64,000 bases of DNA from Burkholderia ambifaria AMMD (GTDB lineage: Bacteria > Pseudomonadota > Gammaproteobacteria > Burkholderiales > Burkholderiaceae). The translations under genes and the position numbers were made by a program. The stretch is from contig NC_008391.1 of NCBI RefSeq assembly GCF_000203915.1, positions 1,054,001-1,118,000 on the forward strand, read 5' to 3'. Positions 8,930 to 18,058 of this stretch are shown here, piece after piece. The notes beneath the pieces were generated by a model. That model did no database searches. It was not told the DNA's origin and saw only the letters and a program-made list of their open reading frames with translations. Numbering within the stretch: position 1 is the first letter of the stretch; every line of letters begins with the position of its first letter.

Positions 8930-10069
8930 ATGACGGCAAGTCAACCCGCACATCCGAAACTGCCGGGCCAGGTCGTGCTCGTGCTTCAGGGCGGCGGCGC
9001 GCTGGGCGCATACCAGCTCGGCGTATTCGAGGCGCTGGACGCGTCGGGAATCCAGCCCGACTGGGTGATCGGCACGTCGATCGGCGCGATCAACGCGGCG
9101 CTGATCGCCGGCAACGCGCCCGGACACCGCGCGCAGCGGATGGCCGAATTCTGGCGCCATGTGACCGAGCGGCCCGCCGTGAACGTGCCGGGCTTCCCGA
9201 CCACCTGGGACAAGATCGGCGCCGAGCTCGCGGTCATCGGCGCCGGCATCCCGGGATTCTTCCGGCCGAATCCCGCCGCATGGCTCGGGCCGCTCGCGCG
9301 CGTCGGCGTCGAGCACGCGTCCTACTATCTGGTCGAGCCGCTGCGCGACACGCTCGCGTCGCTGGTCGATCTCGACCTGCTGAACGCGCGCCGGCCACGG
9401 CTGACCGTCGGCGCGGTCAACGCGTGCACCGGCACGATGCGCTATTTCGATTCACGCGACCGGCCGCTCGACCTCGACCACGTGATGAGCTCGGGTGCGC
9501 TGCCGCCCGCGTTCCCGGCCGTGCGGGTCGACGGCGCGCCCTACTGGGACGGCGGCATCTATTCGAATACGCCGGTCGAAGTCGTGCTGGACGACGCGCC
9601 GCGCCGCAGCTCGATCATCTTCTCGGTGCAGATGTGGAATCCGGTCGGGCCGGAGCCGCAAAGCATCTGGCAGGTGTCGGAGCGCCAGAAGGACATCCAG
9701 TATGCGAGCCGCACGGACAGCAACATCGCGCGGCAACAGCAGATTCACGGGTTGCGCCACGTGATCAAGGAACTGGTCATGCGGCTGCCGGAGGCCGAAC
9801 GCAAGTCGCCCGACGTGCAGGCGCTCGCCGCATGGGGCTGCCAGACCACGATGCACGTGATCAAGCTCGCGGCGCCGCGCCTCGACGGCGACGATCAGTG
9901 GAAGGACATCGATTTCACGCCGGACGGCATCGCGGCGCGCCGCCAGGCCGGGTTCGACGCGACGATGCAGGCGATCGCCGCGCGCCCGTGGGAGCTGCCG
10001 CTGGACCCGACGCAAGGGCTCAGCGTCTGGAGTCCGGAAGAGAACAGGATCGGCGAACGGCACAACTGA
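8930..10069 (+). CDS. Patatin-like phospholipase
   Basis: The 379-residue protein has the full patatin signature: the oxyanion-hole glycines GGGALG (21-26), the nucleophile elbow GTSIG with Ser50, and the catalytic Asp207 in DGGIYSN. It should hydrolyse acyl esters of phospholipids or related lipids through a Ser-Asp dyad. No signal peptide is seen, so it is cytosolic or uses another export route. The extra C-terminal ~100 residues (SERQKDIQYASRT onward) resemble the DUF3734 extension common in proteobacterial patatins. The start at 8930 is supported by AGGAAAG. Confidence 0.9.
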   Translation: MTASQPAHPKLPGQVVLVLQGGGALGAYQLGVFEALDASGIQPDWVIGTSIGAINAALIAGNAPGHRAQRMAEFWRHVTERPAVNVPGFPTTWDKIGAELAVIGAGIPGFFRPNPAAWLGPLARVGVEHASYYLVEPLRDTLASLVDLDLLNARRPRLTVGAVNACTGTMRYFDSRDRPLDLDHVMSSGALPPAFPAVRVDGAPYWDGGIYSNTPVEVVLDDAPRRSSIIFSVQMWNPVGPEPQSIWQVSERQKDIQYASRTDSNIARQQQIHGLRHVIKELVMRLPEAERKSPDVQALAAWGCQTTMHVIKLAAPRLDGDDQWKDIDFTPDGIAARRQAGFDATMQAIAARPWELPLDPTQGLSVWSPEENRIGERHN

Positions 10070-10117
10070 TGCCGCGGGCGGCCATCTGCCCGCGCATCGT
10101 CCTGCCCTGGATCCGGC

Positions 10118-10822
10118 TTACAGCGCGCGCACGATGCCACCGTCGACCCGAATGTTCTGCCCGGTGATGTAGCCGGCGCCGTCCGACAGCAGGAACCTCA
10201 CGGTCTGCGCGATCTCCTGCGTCTTGCCGAAACGGCCGACCGGAATGCGGGCAACGATCTCGGGCGTCTCCGGCCAGCTGTCGATGAAGCCCGGCAGCAC
10301 CGAATTGATGCGAATGTTGTCCTTCGCATACCGGTCGGCGTACAGGCGCGTGACCGAACTCAGCGCCGCGCGCAGCGCGGACGACACCGGCATCGCCTGC
10401 TCGGGCGCGTCGGCCGCGAAGCTCGAAATATTGACCACCGCGCCGCCGCCCTGCTTCAGGAAGACGGGCGTCACGCGGCGCAGCACGCGAACGACGTTGA
10501 GCACGATCAGGTCGAGCCCTTCGTGCCACTTGTCGTCCTCGATGGCGAGCAAGTCGCCCTTCGGCGGATGTCCGGTGTTGTTGACGACCGCGTCGATACG
10601 GCCGTACTTCGCGAGCGTCTCGTTCACGAAACGCTCGATGTCGGCGTCGTCGGTAACGGAGCCTGCAACGCCGAAACCACCCAGCTCCTGCGCCAGCTCG
10701 ACCGCGCTGCCGGACGGCGACATCAGCGCGACGCGATAGCCGTCGTTCGCGAGGTCGCGCGCGATTGCGGCGCCCATGCCCTTGCCCGCCGCCGTCACCA
10801 AAGCCACTTTCTCTACAGTCAT
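10118..10822 (-). CDS. SDR-family protein lacking the catalytic Tyr and Lys
   Basis: The 234-residue protein has the Rossmann fold of short-chain dehydrogenases, but several key positions are altered. The nucleotide motif reads TAAGKGMG (residues 10-17) rather than TGxxxGIG. NNTG (81-84) replaces NNAG. The expected YxxxK active site reads SSALR (147-151), with Ser for Tyr and Arg for Lys; the helper Ser133/134 is kept. It may be a non-catalytic or divergent SDR. The start at 10822 has GGGAGAG upstream. It is divergent from a LysR gene 121 bp away, its likely regulator. Confidence 0.82.
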   Translation of the reverse strand: MTVEKVALVTAAGKGMGAAIARDLANDGYRVALMSPSGSAVELAQELGGFGVAGSVTDDADIERFVNETLAKYGRIDAVVNNTGHPPKGDLLAIEDDKWHEGLDLIVLNVVRVLRRVTPVFLKQGGGAVVNISSFAADAPEQAMPVSSALRAALSSVTRLYADRYAKDNIRINSVLPGFIDSWPETPEIVARIPVGRFGKTQEIAQTVRFLLSDGAGYITGQNIRVDGGIVRAL

Positions 10823-10927
10823 GCCGCTCTCCCGGATAGGTCGGCTTGCGCCGCGATAGTCGTTCCAAAGCGCCCACTCTAGGGCCCTATAATCGGCTTG
10901 TCGAACGATGATTTCTCCATACACCCT

Positions 10928-10940
10928 GTAGAATTTCTAC
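10928..10940. promoter_or_regulatory. Inverted repeat GTAGAA-T-TTCTAC upstream of LysR start
   Basis: A perfect 6-bp inverted repeat with a 1-nt centre ends 3 nt before the LysR ATG at 10944 and lies in the divergent promoter region with the SDR. A TATAAT hexamer at 10888-10893 reads toward the LysR gene. The position is typical of an autoregulatory operator, but binding is inferred. Confidence 0.4.
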
Positions 10941-10943
10941 TGC

Positions 10944-11843
10944 ATGACCACTCTGTTGCGTACCCGCCGGTTCCCGCCGCTCAATGCGCTTCGCGCGTTC
11001 GAGGCCGCCGCGCGCCACCTCAATTTCCGGCTGGCCGCCGACGAACTCGGCGTGACGCAGGGCGCGGTCGCGCAGCAGGTCAGGCATCTGGAGGACGTCG
11101 TGGCGGTTCAGCTGTTTCGGCGCTTGCCCAGGGGGCTTGCGCTGACACGCGAAGGGCTCGAGTATTTTTCGTCGGTCCAGCGCGCGCTGCAGATCATCTC
11201 AGACGCCACGGACGCCCTGGGCGAGCGCCCGACCGTGCTGGCGGTCAGCACGACGCCGTCGTTCGCGTCGAAGTGGCTGATTCCGCGCCTGGCGGACTTC
11301 GGCCGGCTGCACCCCGACATCGAGGTTCGCGTCATCGCCGACGAAAGGCTTGCGTCGTTTCGGGCCGACGGCGTCGACATCGCGATTCGACTGAGCAAGC
11401 CGCCATTCCCGGCCGGCCTCGCCGCCGAGTTGCTGGCTCCGCTCGACATCTTCGCCGTCGCCAGCCCGAAGCTGCTCGACAGCGGCCCGCCGATCCGCAC
11501 GCCTGCCGACTTGTCGACGCATGCGCTGTTGCACGACGCGCACGATCTGTGGCCCGAGTTCATCGAGAAGCTCGGTGGAAAGGGTCGGGCCGATCCGACG
11601 AAAGGGCCGAGATTCAGCCAGTCGCTGCTCGCGATCGACGCCGCGGTCGCCGGTCAAGGCATCGCGCTGACCAGCGAGCCGCTCGTCGAGCGCGACATCG
11701 CGGAAGGCAGGCTGCGCCGCGTGTTCGATTTTTCGTTTCCGATGTCGCTCGGGTTTTACGTCGTCTTCCCGCAGGCCAATGCGCATTCGGAAGCGTTGCA
11801 GGCCATGCGCCGCTGGCTGTTTGCGCAGTATGGGAAAGCGTGA
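10944..11843 (+). CDS. LysR-family regulator, GcvA/AmpR-like
   Basis: The 299-residue protein has the N-terminal winged helix-turn-helix PPLNALRAFEAAARHLNF ... GVTQGAVAQQVRHLE, whose PLNALRAFE opening is characteristic of the GcvA/AmpR branch, followed by a periplasmic-binding-like effector domain from about residue 95. It is transcribed divergently from the atypical SDR, so it probably controls that gene and itself. The effector cannot be deduced. The length and both domains are complete. Confidence 0.9.
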   Translation: MTTLLRTRRFPPLNALRAFEAAARHLNFRLAADELGVTQGAVAQQVRHLEDVVAVQLFRRLPRGLALTREGLEYFSSVQRALQIISDATDALGERPTVLAVSTTPSFASKWLIPRLADFGRLHPDIEVRVIADERLASFRADGVDIAIRLSKPPFPAGLAAELLAPLDIFAVASPKLLDSGPPIRTPADLSTHALLHDAHDLWPEFIEKLGGKGRADPTKGPRFSQSLLAIDAAVAGQGIALTSEPLVERDIAEGRLRRVFDFSFPMSLGFYVVFPQANAHSEALQAMRRWLFAQYGKA

Positions 11844-11931
11844 TCGCCCGGCACCCGCAGCGATTGACGAACGACAAGGAAGCATCGCATGCGATAGTGC
11901 CGATCCGGCGCCTTCCGGCCGCGAGCCTGCA

Positions 11932-12819
11932 TCAGCCGCTATTCAGCAACGCCGCAAACTTGTCGGCCAGTGTCGGACGCGAACGATGCGGCCAGATCGC
12001 GCTGAGTTCGAAGAGCGGCAGCGCGTCGCTTTCGCGCACTTCGCACACGCGCACGCCCGCAAATTGGATCGCCTTGACGGATCGCGGCAACAGTGACGCG
12101 CCGCAACCGGCGGCCACGCATGCGAGCACCGTCAGCGATCGATTGGCATCCTGAACGACATTGGCTTCACAACCGAACTTGCGAAACGCACTGAGGATGC
12201 CGGCTCGCACCACCGGCAGCTGTCCGTGCGGAAACCATACCAAGCCCATACTCGCCAGTTCCGCGAGGCCGAGCTTGCCATCCTCGCCCAGCGGATGCGA
12301 CGCCGGCACGACCGCGTGCAAGCGTTCGCGGACGATCAGCTTTTCGCGCATCCGGCCGCGGACCGCAACAGGCGTATGCAGCAACCCAATATCTATTTCG
12401 CCGGATTCCAGCGCGCTGGCCTGCTCCGCGTTGCTCATTTCCCGCAACGCCAGCTCGACATCGGGAATCGCGTCACGCAATGCGGCGATCGCGCGGGGCA
12501 TGACCTCGAACAGCGCCGCTGACGCGAAACCGATGGTCAGCCGGCCGCCACGCTGCGCACCGATATCGCGAGCCCGCTTTTCCGCCGCCTCGATCCTCGA
12601 CACACTCAGGCGAATGTCCTCCGCGATCGCTTCGCCCGCGGGCGTCAGCGCCGCGCCGCGACGCGTGCGCGCAAGCAGCTTCGTGCCGAGATCCTTCTCC
12701 AGCCGCGTCATGGCCTGGCTGAGCGCCGGCTGCGCTATCCCGAGCTGCGCCGCCGCGCCGGTGACGCTTCCCGCATCGACGATCGCGAGAAAGTATTTGA
12801 GCGTGCGAATCGATTCCAT
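11932..12819 (-). CDS. LysR-family regulator of the adjacent MFS gene
   Basis: The 295-residue protein starts MESIRTLKYFLAIVDAGS and contains the LysR helix-turn-helix (AQLGIAQPALSQAMTRLEKDLG, about 18-40) plus a complete substrate-binding domain. It belongs to the branch found beside aromatic-acid and organic-acid catabolic genes. The ATG at 12819 is the natural domain boundary; the open frame runs much further upstream but only as an antisense shadow of the MFS gene. An intergenic CTATGAA/TTCATAG array between it and the MFS transporter is its likely binding site. Confidence 0.9.
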   Translation of the reverse strand: MESIRTLKYFLAIVDAGSVTGAAAQLGIAQPALSQAMTRLEKDLGTKLLARTRRGAALTPAGEAIAEDIRLSVSRIEAAEKRARDIGAQRGGRLTIGFASAALFEVMPRAIAALRDAIPDVELALREMSNAEQASALESGEIDIGLLHTPVAVRGRMREKLIVRERLHAVVPASHPLGEDGKLGLAELASMGLVWFPHGQLPVVRAGILSAFRKFGCEANVVQDANRSLTVLACVAAGCGASLLPRSVKAIQFAGVRVCEVRESDALPLFELSAIWPHRSRPTLADKFAALLNSG

Positions 12820-12841
12820 GATCGCCTTCCATATCACGATG

Positions 12842-12892
12842 CTATGAATGAACAACGTTTTCATAGTATGCACGCGTACCTCACGTTCATAG
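12842..12892. promoter_or_regulatory. LysR-type operator array: CTATGAA-N11-TTCATAG plus third half-site
   Basis: CTATGAA at 12842-12848 and TTCATAG at 12860-12866 form a perfect 7-bp inverted repeat with an 11-bp spacer, the T-N11-A geometry of LysR regulators. A second TTCATAG lies at 12886-12892, 26 bp on. The arrangement of a recognition dyad plus an activation half-site, between divergent regulator and transporter starts, fits classic LysR control. The sequence is seen directly; the binding protein is inferred. Confidence 0.65.
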
Positions 12893-12960
12893 AATGGCGT
12901 CAAATCGATCAACAGCGGCCGCCCGTCCGACTTCGCAGCGGCCCGCACCAGGAGACGACC

Positions 12961-14232
12961 ATGCGCTGGTATGAGGACATCACCCCCAACGAGCGGCGAA
13001 CCCTGTGGAGCTGCTTCGGCGGATGGGCGCTCGACGCCGTCGATACACAGGTCTTTTCCCTCGTGATCCCGGCGCTTCTCGCCACGTGGGGCATCAGCAA
13101 AGGTCAGGCAGGATTGATCGGCGGTGCGACGCTCGTGGCCGGTGCACTCGGCGGGTTGCTCGCCGGCATCCTGTCCGATCGCGTCGGCCGGGTGCGCGCA
13201 CTTCAGATCACGGTGATCTGGTTCTCGCTCTTCACGTTTCTGAGTGCGTTTGCCCAAACCTTCGAGCAGCTGCTTGTGCTGAAGGCGCTGCAAGGCATCG
13301 GCTTCGGCGGCGAATGGACGGCGGGCGCCGTCCTGCTCAGCGAAACGATGAACCCGCGGCATCGCGGCAAGGCCATGGGCATCGTGCAGAGCGCGTGGGG
13401 ATTCGGCTGGGGCGCCGCGGTGCTGCTCTATATGGCCGTCTTCTCGCTCGTTTCGCCGCAATGGGCCTGGCGCGTTCTGTTCGCGATCGGTCTCGTCCCG
13501 GCCCTGCTCGTTCTCTACCTGCGCCGCAACGTGGCCGAGCCGCCGCGCGAGCCGCAAACTGAAACCGACGATTCCGCGCGCCGCGGCGTATTCAGCATTG
13601 CCGCCGGCATTTTCGATCCTGCGGTGCTACGCACCACGATCGTCGGCGGCCTGATCGGACTGGGCGCGCACGGCGGCTACCATGCGATCACGACGTGGCT
13701 GCCGACGTATCTGAAGACCGAGCGCCATCTGTCAATCCTGGGCACCGGCGGTTATCTCGCGGTCGTGATCGTCGCATTCATCATCGGATGTTTCGTGAGC
13801 GCCTGGTTGCAGGACCGCATCGGGCGACGCTGGAACGTGATCCTGTTTGCCGTCTGCTGTGCGGTGATGGTCAACGTCTACACGTTGCTGCCGATCAGCG
13901 ACACCACGATGCTGCTCCTGAGCTTTCCGCTCGGCTTCTTTTCAGCCGGCATTCCCGCGACACTCGGCGCGCTCTTCAACGAGTTGTATCCGCAAGGCGT
14001 GCGCGGCACCGGTGTCGGCTTCTGCTACAACTTCGGCCGCATCGCATCGGCGGCATTTCCGGTGCTGATCGGTCACATGAGCGGATCAATGTCGCTCGGT
14101 GCGGCGCTGGGCATCGACGCGGGCGCCGCGTACGGCCTCGTCGTTGTCGCCGCGCTGATGTTGCCCGACACCCGCCGCCGGCTCGTCGCGTCGCCGCACG
14201 AGAACGGCGCGCAGGCCATCTCGCGCCACTGA
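12961..14232 (+). CDS. MFS transporter, organic/aromatic acid importer type
   Basis: This 423-residue inner-membrane carrier has about 12 hydrophobic helices and the MFS motif A GILSDRVGRVRA between TM2 and TM3, with a related sequence QDRIGRRWN in the second half. The N-terminal WALDAVDTQVFSLVIPAL and the GFGGEWTAGAVLLSE segment resemble proton-coupled carriers for sialic, lactic or aromatic acids. The ATG at 12961 follows CAGGAGACGACC. It is divergent from a LysR gene and followed 64 bp later by an amidohydrolase, so uptake and hydrolysis of the same ring or lactone compound is plausible. Confidence 0.88.
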   Translation: MRWYEDITPNERRTLWSCFGGWALDAVDTQVFSLVIPALLATWGISKGQAGLIGGATLVAGALGGLLAGILSDRVGRVRALQITVIWFSLFTFLSAFAQTFEQLLVLKALQGIGFGGEWTAGAVLLSETMNPRHRGKAMGIVQSAWGFGWGAAVLLYMAVFSLVSPQWAWRVLFAIGLVPALLVLYLRRNVAEPPREPQTETDDSARRGVFSIAAGIFDPAVLRTTIVGGLIGLGAHGGYHAITTWLPTYLKTERHLSILGTGGYLAVVIVAFIIGCFVSAWLQDRIGRRWNVILFAVCCAVMVNVYTLLPISDTTMLLLSFPLGFFSAGIPATLGALFNELYPQGVRGTGVGFCYNFGRIASAAFPVLIGHMSGSMSLGAALGIDAGAAYGLVVVAALMLPDTRRRLVASPHENGAQAISRH

Positions 14233-14296
14233 GCACGCGGCACGCGTACGTCGATGCATCGCTCCAACGTCAATTTGATTTCACGCACCTGACACG

Positions 14297-15190
14297 ATGG
14301 ACCGCTTCCCGCCCGCACTCCCGGCCGCCCCCTTCGACTGCCTGTCCCCCGCGTCCCTGGCTTGGCTCGACGAAACCGCGACAGGCATCACCGGCGTCGA
14401 CGCGCACGCCCACATCTTCGTGCAAGGCCTGCCGCTCGCGGCACACCGCCGTCACGCGCCCGACTACGATGCAACGCTCGATCAATATGTCGCGCAGCTC
14501 GCGGCGCACGGTCTCTCCCAAGGCGTGCTGGTGCAGCCGAGCTTTCTCGGCACCGACAATGGGTTCCTGCGCGCGGTATGCGAGCGCTATCCGCGACGCT
14601 TTCGCGGTGTTGCCGTTGTCGCGCCAGAGGTCACGGATGCCGAGCTTGAAGCTCTGGACGCCGCACATATCGTCGGTGCGCGGCTGAATTTGATAGGGGT
14701 TGCACTGCCGGATTTCCGCGATGGCCGATGGTCCGCGCTCCTCGCACGCTTGAACGCACTACGTTGGCATGTCGAAGTTCAAGCGAATGCGGATGCTCTG
14801 CCGGTCGTGCTCGATGCGCTGCTTCGACACGATTGCACGGTCGTCGTCGATCACTTCGGGCGGCCCGATGCGCAGCTGCGCGCCGCGGATGCCGGCTTTC
14901 GCCATTTGCAATCGACGGCCACCTCCGGCAACGTTTGGGTCAAGCTCTCCGCCGCCTATCGCAGCGCCGAAAATTCGAACGGCATCGAGCACGGACGGGC
15001 GCTTGCCACCGCTCTGCTCGATTCGTTCGGCCCCGAGCGCATGGTCTGGGGTAGCGACTGGCCTCACACGCAGCATCGTCATCTGATCGACTATGACGGG
15101 GCTCTGAGCGCATTGGAATACTGGATTCCCGACCGTGCCGCGAGAGACAGAGTGATGACGACCTCCGCGGCGGAGCTTTTCGGGTTTTAG
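14297..15190 (+). CDS. Amidohydrolase family protein, 2-pyrone-4,6-dicarboxylate lactonase-like
   Basis: The 297-residue TIM-barrel hydrolase has the metal-binding DAHAHIF motif near residue 35, a VEVQANA strand, VDHFGRPD and the terminal GSDWPHTQ motif. These are the hallmarks of the LigI/PDC-hydrolase branch of the amidohydrolase superfamily, whose members open lactones or decarboxylate acids. It follows the MFS gene on the same strand and probably acts on the imported compound. The exact substrate cannot be read from sequence. Confidence 0.85.
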   Translation: MDRFPPALPAAPFDCLSPASLAWLDETATGITGVDAHAHIFVQGLPLAAHRRHAPDYDATLDQYVAQLAAHGLSQGVLVQPSFLGTDNGFLRAVCERYPRRFRGVAVVAPEVTDAELEALDAAHIVGARLNLIGVALPDFRDGRWSALLARLNALRWHVEVQANADALPVVLDALLRHDCTVVVDHFGRPDAQLRAADAGFRHLQSTATSGNVWVKLSAAYRSAENSNGIEHGRALATALLDSFGPERMVWGSDWPHTQHRHLIDYDGALSALEYWIPDRAARDRVMTTSAAELFGF

Positions 15191-15377
15191 CGTGCACGAA
15201 TACGCACCCCGCAGTACAAGGATGCCGCTCGACGGGCCGTGCCCGGAGATCGATAAACAACCCCACACTCGTCAGTGTCTTCGCGCATATCGTCTTTTTC
15301 CGATATATGATTCGCCCATCGACGATACCTGTTTGCGCCGGTTTTCCGACCGAACGCCGAAACACCACGCCCTTTCC

Positions 15378-15686
15378 ATGCCGACCGAACTCGACATCGA
15401 CGCGATCCTGAAAGCGCTTTCGAACCCGCTGCGCCGGGAAATCCTCGTCTGGCTGAAAACGCCGGGCGTGCATTTTCCCGAGCAGACGCTGCCGTACGAC
15501 CACGGCGTCTGCGCCGGGCAGATCGACGCGCGCTGCGGGCTGTCGCAGTCGACCGTCTCCGCGCACCTCGCGACGCTGCAGCGCGCGGGGCTCGTGACAT
15601 CGACGCGGATCGGCCAGTGGGCGTTCTTCCGGCGCAACGAGGCCGTCATCGACGCATTTCTCGACGCTCTGCGCCGCGAACTCTGA
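15378..15686 (+). CDS. ArsR-family winged-helix regulator
   Basis: The 102-residue protein carries the ArsR-type core ILKALSNPLRREILVWL at its N-terminus and the recognition helix CGLSQSTVSAHLATLQRAGLV (about 57-77), followed by the wing. The two cysteines in DHGVCAGQIDARCGLS could sense a metal or thiol-reactive compound, but no classical CxC metal motif is seen. The start at 15378 gives the usual compact length. It lies 72 bp upstream of the old-yellow-enzyme gene on the same strand, a pairing often seen for redox or electrophile response. Confidence 0.88.
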   Translation: MPTELDIDAILKALSNPLRREILVWLKTPGVHFPEQTLPYDHGVCAGQIDARCGLSQSTVSAHLATLQRAGLVTSTRIGQWAFFRRNEAVIDAFLDALRREL

Positions 15687-15758
15687 TCCAGGCCATGCGG
15701 GCCACCCGCCGCGCACGACGCGGCGGCCATCCCGCCTTTCGTGAAGAGGTTATTTGCC

Positions 15759-16820
15759 ATGCCCACTCTGTTCGACCCCGTTACCCTCGGCGATCTAACG
15801 CTGCCGAACCGCATCGTGATGGCACCGCTCACCCGCTCCCGCGCGGGCGCGACGCGCGTGCCCAACGACCTGATGGCCCGCTATTACGCCGAGCGTGCAT
15901 CGGCCGGCCTGATCATCAGCGAAGCGACCTCGGTCACGCCGCAGGGCGTCGGCTATGCGGATACCCCCGGCATCTGGTCCGACGAGCAGGTCGAAGGCTG
16001 GAAGCGCGTGACCCAGGCCGTCCACGCGGCCGGCGGCCGCATGGTGCTGCAGCTGTGGCACGTCGGCCGGATCTCCGATCCGGTGTTCCTGGACGGCGAC
16101 CTGCCGGTCGCGCCGAGCGCGATCGCCGCCGGCGGCCACGTCAGCCTCGTGCGCCCGCAGCGTCCGTACGTGACGCCGCGCGCGCTCGAACTCGATGAAA
16201 TCCCGGGCATCGTCGCCGCATATCGCAAGGGCGCGGAGAACGCGAAGAAGGCCGGTTTCGACGGCGTCGAGATCCACGGCGCGAATGGCTACCTGCTCGA
16301 CCAGTTCCTGCAGGACAGCACCAATCACCGCACCGACGCGTACGGCGGCCCGATCGAGAATCGCGCGCGCCTGCTGCTCGAAGTGGTCGACGCGGCGATC
16401 GACGTGTGGGGCGCGGGCCGTGTCGGCGTGCACCTCGCACCGCGCGGCGATGCGCACACGATGGGCGACTCCGACCCGGCCGCGACGTTCGGCTATGTCG
16501 CGCGCGAACTCGGCCGCCGCAAGATCGCGTTCATCTTCACGCGCGAGTCGTATTCGGGCGACCACCTGAGCCCGCGCCTGAAGGAAGCGTTCGGCGGCCC
16601 GCTGATCGCGAACGAGCAATTCACGCTCGAATCCGCTCAGGATGCGCTTGCGAGCGGCAACGCCGATGCGATCGCGTGGGGCAAGCTGTTCATCGCGAAC
16701 CCGGACCTGCCGCGCCGCCTCGAAATCGGCGCACCGCTGAACAAGCCGGTGCCGGAGACGTTCTACGCCGAAGGCGAAACGGGTTACACCGACTACCCGG
16801 CGCTCAGCGACGCGGCCTGA
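15759..16820 (+). CDS. NADH:flavin oxidoreductase, old yellow enzyme family (NemA/XenB-like)
   Basis: The 353-residue FMN enzyme starts MPTLFDPVTLGDLTLPNRIVMAPLTRSRAG and contains the family motif EIHGANGYLLDQFLQ followed by NHRTDAYGG. Such alkene reductases use NAD(P)H to reduce N-ethylmaleimide, nitro-esters and enones in the cytosol. An ATG 6 codons upstream is possible, but the chosen start fits the family and has GAAGAGG upstream. An ArsR-type gene immediately precedes it and probably controls it, as a repressor released by electrophiles (inference). Confidence 0.93.
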   Translation: MPTLFDPVTLGDLTLPNRIVMAPLTRSRAGATRVPNDLMARYYAERASAGLIISEATSVTPQGVGYADTPGIWSDEQVEGWKRVTQAVHAAGGRMVLQLWHVGRISDPVFLDGDLPVAPSAIAAGGHVSLVRPQRPYVTPRALELDEIPGIVAAYRKGAENAKKAGFDGVEIHGANGYLLDQFLQDSTNHRTDAYGGPIENRARLLLEVVDAAIDVWGAGRVGVHLAPRGDAHTMGDSDPAATFGYVARELGRRKIAFIFTRESYSGDHLSPRLKEAFGGPLIANEQFTLESAQDALASGNADAIAWGKLFIANPDLPRRLEIGAPLNKPVPETFYAEGETGYTDYPALSDAA

Positions 16821-16835
16821 CGGCCGACGACACGT

Positions 16836-17363
16836 TCATGCGCGCACGTCAGCGCGCATGAACACGCGCTGCGTCTCGTCGAGGCCGCGTGCAACGTGAT
16901 GTGCGCGAATCGCCTGGAGTGTGTGGTCGAGCGATGCGTCGTCGACGATGTGGAAACCGAGGCGCGCGTAGTACGGCGCATTCCACGGTGCATCGCGGAA
17001 CGTCGACAGCACGACCTCGGCAATGCCGTCTTGCGCGGCGCGCGTCATGATCCGCTCGATCAGGCGCGCGCCGATCCGCTGCCCCGCATGCGACGGCGCG
17101 ACATCCAGTTCCTCCAGATACAGCCGCCGCGCATCGAGCAGCCGGTAGAACGCGAAGCCCACGCACGTTCCCTCATCGTCCGTCGCGACATACGCGCGAC
17201 CGTCGTCGATGCGCACGAGCACGTCGGCCGCGTCGGTCGGTTCGCCTTCGGCGATATCGACCATGCCGATGGCGCGAAAGCGTTGGGCGGCGGCCACTTC
17301 CACGGCGGCCATGGCGGCCGCGTCTTCCCGCGTGGCGGGACGAATCCGGATCGATGCTGTCAT
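16836..17363 (-). CDS. GNAT-family N-acetyltransferase
   Basis: The 175-residue protein begins ASIRIRPATREDAAAMA and shows the acetyl-CoA-binding motif A (LEELDVAPSHAGQRIGARLIERI) and motif B (NAPYYARLGFHIVDD). It should acetylate a small amine or protein N-terminus; the substrate is unknown. An ATG 11 codons upstream (17396) is in frame with no better ribosome site, so the start is uncertain. It runs convergent to the reductase gene and divergent from the LysE exporter. Confidence 0.85.
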   Translation of the reverse strand: MTASIRIRPATREDAAAMAAVEVAAAQRFRAIGMVDIAEGEPTDAADVLVRIDDGRAYVATDDEGTCVGFAFYRLLDARRLYLEELDVAPSHAGQRIGARLIERIMTRAAQDGIAEVVLSTFRDAPWNAPYYARLGFHIVDDASLDHTLQAIRAHHVARGLDETQRVFMRADVRA

Positions 17364-17446
17364 CACGACGAGATAGGCGGGGGAAACGGCCGTCACTATA
17401 ATCGAAACTTCATACCTTTCGAACGTCCCTGCCCACGAGGTTCGTC

Positions 17447-18058
17447 ATGACGCTGTCCGCGCTTGCCGTGTTCGCCATCGCCCTGCTCGTCACCGCCGGC
17501 ACACCCGGCCCGAGCGTCGCCGCGCTCGTCGCGCGCGTGCTGACGAACGGCGTGCGCGACGTGCTGCCGTTCCTCGCCGCGATGTGGATCGGCGAGGCGC
17601 TGTGGCTCACGCTGGCCGTCGCCGGGCTGTCCGCGTTCGCGCGCACGTTCGCGACGGGCCTGCTCGTGCTGAAGCTGCTCGGCGTCGCGTATCTGCTGTT
17701 CCTCGCGTGGAAGATGTGGACCGCGCCGACCGACACGCACGCCGACGACCTGCCGCGCGGCCAGTCGCCGTGGCGCATGTTCGTCGCGGGCACGCTGGTC
17801 ACGCTCGGCAACCCGAAGATCATGCTGTTCTATCTCGCGCTGCTGCCGACGATCGTCGACCTGACGCATGTCGGGGTCGTCGCGTGGGCCGAGCTCGTCG
17901 GCACGATGCTCGCGATCCTGATCCTCGCCGACTGCTTCTGGTCACTGCTGGCTTCACGTGCGCGCGCATTTCTCACTTCGGCACGCGCGAAGCGGATCGC
18001 GAACCGGACGAGCGCGACCGCGATGGCCGGTGCGGCGGTGGCGATCGCGACGCGTTGA
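17447..18058 (+). CDS. LysE/RhtB-family amino acid exporter
   Basis: The 203-residue protein has six hydrophobic segments and the family N-terminal motif TPGPSVAALVARVLTNGVR, then GVAYLLFLAWKMW and LGNPKIMLFY in the middle. It is an inner-membrane efflux carrier for amino acids or analogues. A TATAAT-like hexamer at 17397-17402 lies 45 bp upstream. It is divergent from the GNAT gene and could be coregulated with it. Confidence 0.9.
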   Translation: MTLSALAVFAIALLVTAGTPGPSVAALVARVLTNGVRDVLPFLAAMWIGEALWLTLAVAGLSAFARTFATGLLVLKLLGVAYLLFLAWKMWTAPTDTHADDLPRGQSPWRMFVAGTLVTLGNPKIMLFYLALLPTIVDLTHVGVVAWAELVGTMLAILILADCFWSLLASRARAFLTSARAKRIANRTSATAMAGAAVAIATR

